A stretch of DNA of 64,000 bases. It comes from Hymenobacter swuensis DY53. GTDB taxonomy: Bacteria > Bacteroidota > Bacteroidia > Cytophagales > Hymenobacteraceae. The translations under genes and the position numbers were made by a program. Below the pieces are notes generated by a model. It was not told the DNA's origin. It was given only the letters and a program-made list of their open reading frames with translations, and searched no databases. This document shows, piece after piece, positions 61,840 through 64,000 of the stretch. The stretch covers positions 1,116,001 through 1,180,000 of the forward strand of contig NZ_CP007145.1 of assembly GCF_000576555.1 (NCBI RefSeq), read 5' to 3'. Position 1 is the stretch's first letter. Each line of letters starts with the position of its first letter.

Positions 61840-62880
61840 CTACCGGTTCAGCTTGATTTTCTCCGTGTAAAACACCTTGCCATCGTCACCACGTAGGGAG
61901 GCGGTAACAGCCAGCCGGCGGCCCCGGGGCCGGAATCGGAACAGGGCGTAATGCTTTTCGTTCACCAGCGGGCCCACCCGGTAGTGGTTTGTCTCGCTGG
62001 TGTTTTGGGTGGCCGGGTGAGTGAGGCCGCTGGACGTTACTTCGTATACCGGCTGCTTCAGGCCCGGTACCGATACTTTGGACATCTCCCCGATATGCCG
62101 GTCGCCGCTGACGAGCAGCAGGCCCTTGGGTTGGGTTTCGGCAAACAGCCTGAGCAGCCGCTGCCGGGCCGCCGGAAAGTTGGCCCACTTCTCGAAGCGG
62201 TGCTCCTGAGGCAGAAACTGAATGCCCGAGCCAATGATGTGCGCGTCGGCGTCGGAGTTTTGTAGCTGCTGGCGCAGCCACTGCCACTGGGCTTCGCCCA
62301 GCACGTCGCCGGTGGGGTTGGGGCGGTACACCAGAGCCGAGTCGCGGAACAGCGGGTCCTGAAAATACCGGTCGTCCAGCAGAATCACCTTCACCTTCCT
62401 GCGGCCCACGGCATACTCATACGAGGCGTAAATGCCCGCCTGCTGCCGGCGCGGACTATCGGCGGGCTCCTGCAGAAAGTCGAGGGCCAGCTGCTGGTTC
62501 TGGGCCTTAAAGGGGTAGTTTTTGTCGCCGTCGTTGCGGCCGTAGTCGTGGTCGTCCCAGGTTCCGATTATCCTGGTGCCCTGCTCGCGCAACTGGCGGT
62601 AGCCGGGCTGGTCGAACTGGGCTTGGTACTTGGCCCGCAGCACGGCGGGGTCGTCGGAGTCGCCGTAGATGTTGTCGCCCAGCCAGATCCATACCTGGGG
62701 CTGGTTGTGGGCAATATCGTCCCAGAGCGGCTGGGGCAAATCGTGCCGGTTACAGGAGCCGAAGGCCAAGCGTAGCTCGGCGGCAGGGGTAGGAGCAGGG
62801 GCGGTAGACTGGGCCCGAGCAACCGGCTGCCCCAGCAGGAGCAAACCGGCCGCCAATAGGCCGCGCGCAGTTGTTTTCAT
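61840..62880 (-). CDS. PhoD-like alkaline phosphatase / phosphodiesterase
   Basis: 346 residues from the ATG at 62880, which starts a signal peptide ending at about residue 24 (VARAQ). Metallophosphoesterase-type metal motifs of the PhoD-like group: FGSCNRHDLPQ, WIWLGDNIYGD, GTWDDHDYGRNDGD, LLDDRYF and LVSGDRHIGEM. The short form without the long N-terminal domain is common in Bacteroidota. Likely a periplasmic or secreted phosphomonoesterase or diesterase for phosphate scavenging. The frame is open upstream of 62880 but lacks homology. Confidence 0.9.
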   Translation of the reverse strand: MKTTARGLLAAGLLLLGQPVARAQSTAPAPTPAAELRLAFGSCNRHDLPQPLWDDIAHNQPQVWIWLGDNIYGDSDDPAVLRAKYQAQFDQPGYRQLREQGTRIIGTWDDHDYGRNDGDKNYPFKAQNQQLALDFLQEPADSPRRQQAGIYASYEYAVGRRKVKVILLDDRYFQDPLFRDSALVYRPNPTGDVLGEAQWQWLRQQLQNSDADAHIIGSGIQFLPQEHRFEKWANFPAARQRLLRLFAETQPKGLLLVSGDRHIGEMSKVSVPGLKQPVYEVTSSGLTHPATQNTSETNHYRVGPLVNEKHYALFRFRPRGRRLAVTASLRGDDGKVFYTEKIKLNR

Positions 62881-62986
62881 ACCGTAAAGATGCAGCCCCG
62901 GGCCCCGGCGCTGCGCCTGTAGCCCGGAAAAGCCAACGAATAACGCCCTGCGCCGCACTTTTTCAGGCTCTGCCGGTTATCTACTC

Positions 62987-63127
62987 ATGCCCGTACGCCG
63001 CCCCCACGACAAGCCCAACCATTTTACCTCCGACGACGCCCGTCTGCTCAAGGCCATCGGTATTGGTATTGGCAGTTCCTTTCTGCTGGGGCTGCTGCTC
63101 ATGCTGCTCGTGGCGTTTCTGGGCTAG
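62987..63127 (+). CDS. Small single-TM protein
   Basis: 46 residues (MPVRRPHDKPNHF then SDDARLLKAIGIG). The second half is one membrane helix (about 24-45, GSSFLLGLLLMLLVAFLG). N-terminus polar and basic, so N-in orientation is likely. Good GC-rich codon use and a hairpin after the stop support a real gene. No family recognised. Located between a PhoD-like gene and a convergent truncated gene. Confidence 0.6.
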   Translation: MPVRRPHDKPNHFTSDDARLLKAIGIGIGSSFLLGLLLMLLVAFLG

Positions 63128-63131
63128 CAGC

Positions 63132-63187
63132 AAGGAAACAGCGGCGCGCCGCGCGTCACCCTCAGCATGTCCCGCTTTTGTTTCCTT
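63132..63187. terminator. Hairpin between convergent genes
   Basis: Arms AAGGAAACA (63132-63140) and complement (63179-63187), extended by GCGG/CCGC with a small bulge, and a GC-rich inner loop. Confidence 0.65.
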
Positions 63188-63198
63188 ACCAATTAGGA

Positions 63199-64000
63199 CT
63201 AGCGTCTGATGGGGGCTTTGGGAGCGGGTTTCTTCACCATCGAGCCGAACGCGCCCTTCTTCTCGAAGGCGCTGACCACCTCTTCCTCGGCGGGGGTGCG
63301 CTTCACCACGGGGTTGTTGGCCCAGAACTCTGGGTCATAGGGCTTGGCCTTGATGGCATCCAGGTCCCGGTCAGTGAGGGTGGCGCGGGCGTACGGCAGG
63401 CCGGTTGCCTTGGTGGCCTGATCGAAGAAATACGTAAATGACGACACGTTAATAGCCAGAGGCTGTTTGCCGGGCTCGGCCAGATTTGTGGTCAAATCCA
63501 TCTTCATTAGCTCCAGCGGGGCCACGCTGGCTTTCCCGCCGGGCCGGAAAGCCATTTCAATAGTCAGTTTGGCATCCGTAAATTTCTGGCGCAGGTTGTT
63601 AGTGCTGCCCGTAAAGCTGGGCTGTACCATGCGGTAGCGCACTACCTGGTTGGTTTCAATGTCAATCCAGATGGTACCCTGAGCGCGGTATTTCACCTCG
63701 GGGCGGGTTTCGAAACTGATTTCGGCCACGCCGCCCGTCGAGTCTTCGCCCACAATGCCCTTTAGTTCCAGCAGGTAGTTCTTCTCCACGTTCGGACTCA
63801 GCAAGGCTAGGGAAGTTGTGCTGTCCTGCTGGGCATCAAAAAGCCCGAATTTGCGGGTGTATACCGAGAAATTACTCAGGTTGATGGGCGCCTGCACCGC
63901 CGCGTAACGGCCCTGGGCCAGGGTGGTACCCTCGATGCGCGCCGGGTTCGACTTCACGTTCCAGACCACCTCCTGCAACTCGGTAGGCTTATCGTCGATG
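63199..64000 (-). CDS. Hypothetical protein, C-terminal part (truncated by window edge)
   Basis: 267 codons from the right edge to the stop at 63199; the frame is open at the edge, so the N-terminus is missing. Beta-rich segments typical of Bacteroidota envelope proteins: RKFGLFDAQQDSTTSLALLSPNVEKNYLLELKG, RYRMVQPSF and IEMAFRPGGK. A basic C-terminus (KKPAPKAPIRR) ends the chain. It looks like the latter part of a carboxypeptidase-regulatory-like-domain protein, but I cannot confirm the family. Confidence 0.65.
   Translation of the reverse strand, partial: IDDKPTELQEVVWNVKSNPARIEGTTLAQGRYAAVQAPINLSNFSVYTRKFGLFDAQQDSTTSLALLSPNVEKNYLLELKGIVGEDSTGGVAEISFETRPEVKYRAQGTIWIDIETNQVVRYRMVQPSFTGSTNNLRQKFTDAKLTIEMAFRPGGKASVAPLELMKMDLTTNLAEPGKQPLAINVSSFTYFFDQATKATGLPYARATLTDRDLDAIKAKPYDPEFWANNPVVKRTPAEEEVVSAFEKKGAFGSMVKKPAPKAPIRR

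Overview
The window looks like chromosomal DNA of a high-GC Bacteroidota of the Hymenobacter type (family-level inference from gene content). It carries a SusC/SusD pair, type IX secretion (T9SS) C-terminal sorting domains on three proteins, DUF983, YceI and NagX-like membrane acyltransferases, and AraC regulators with membrane N-termini. Several genes have a Bacteroidota -7 box (TAnnTTTG) a short distance upstream of their start. I found no rRNA, tRNA, CRISPR array, transposase or integrase.

Layout. 1-9.6 kb: end of a DUF421 membrane protein, GNAT acetyltransferase, aldo/keto reductase, class D beta-lactamase, D-aminoacylase-like amidohydrolase, GH13 alpha-amylase, class C-type serine hydrolase with TPRs, carboxylesterase and DUF983 protein. 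9.6-14.3 kb: two AraC-type regulators and small secreted or cytosolic proteins. 14.4-23.5 kb, all minus strand: a 2107-residue T9SS-exported multidomain protein, a formyltransferase, and three tandem tail-collar (MdpB-like) paralogues. 23.5-24.5 kb: a gene-poor, AT-richer patch with a perfect 44-bp palindrome. 24.5-33 kb: gamma-glutamyltransferase, then an alpha-glucan block (eukaryote-type branching enzyme, GH31 alpha-glucosidase, a one-domain glycosyltransferase-like protein, a YdeI/DUF1905 protein). 33-42 kb: lipase-like hydrolase with a T9SS protein, a rhomboid protease beside a one-TM protein with a TonB-plug-like tail, then cell-wall-type enzymes (class A-like serine hydrolase, VanX-type dipeptidase, DigH-like GHL10 hydrolase). 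42-51 kb: lipoprotein/SusD/SusC operon divergent from two NagX-like acyltransferases. 51-64 kb: DUF2059 protein, acyl-CoA ligase, TlpA-TIGR03435 fusion, GH3/serine-hydrolase fusion, pectate lyase, GH5 cellulase with CBM6, PhoD-like phosphatase, a 46-residue membrane protein and a truncated gene at the end.

Together the genes suggest an organism that degrades polysaccharides outside the cell (pectate lyase, GH5, SusCD), stores and mobilises alpha-glucan, and recycles peptidoglycan. It has an unusual density of serine-penicillin-binding-fold hydrolases: class D, class C, class A-like and a GH3 fusion.

Non-coding DNA carries at least three families of hairpin-forming intergenic repeats. One is a composite element of about 165-220 bp with inverted ends and an internal stem, present four times. 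Repeat-like DNA also seems to have entered two coding regions: the C-terminus of an AraC regulator and a linker in a lipase-like hydrolase. The least explained parts are the tail-collar/formyltransferase operon, the rhomboid/plug-like pair and the composite repeat family.
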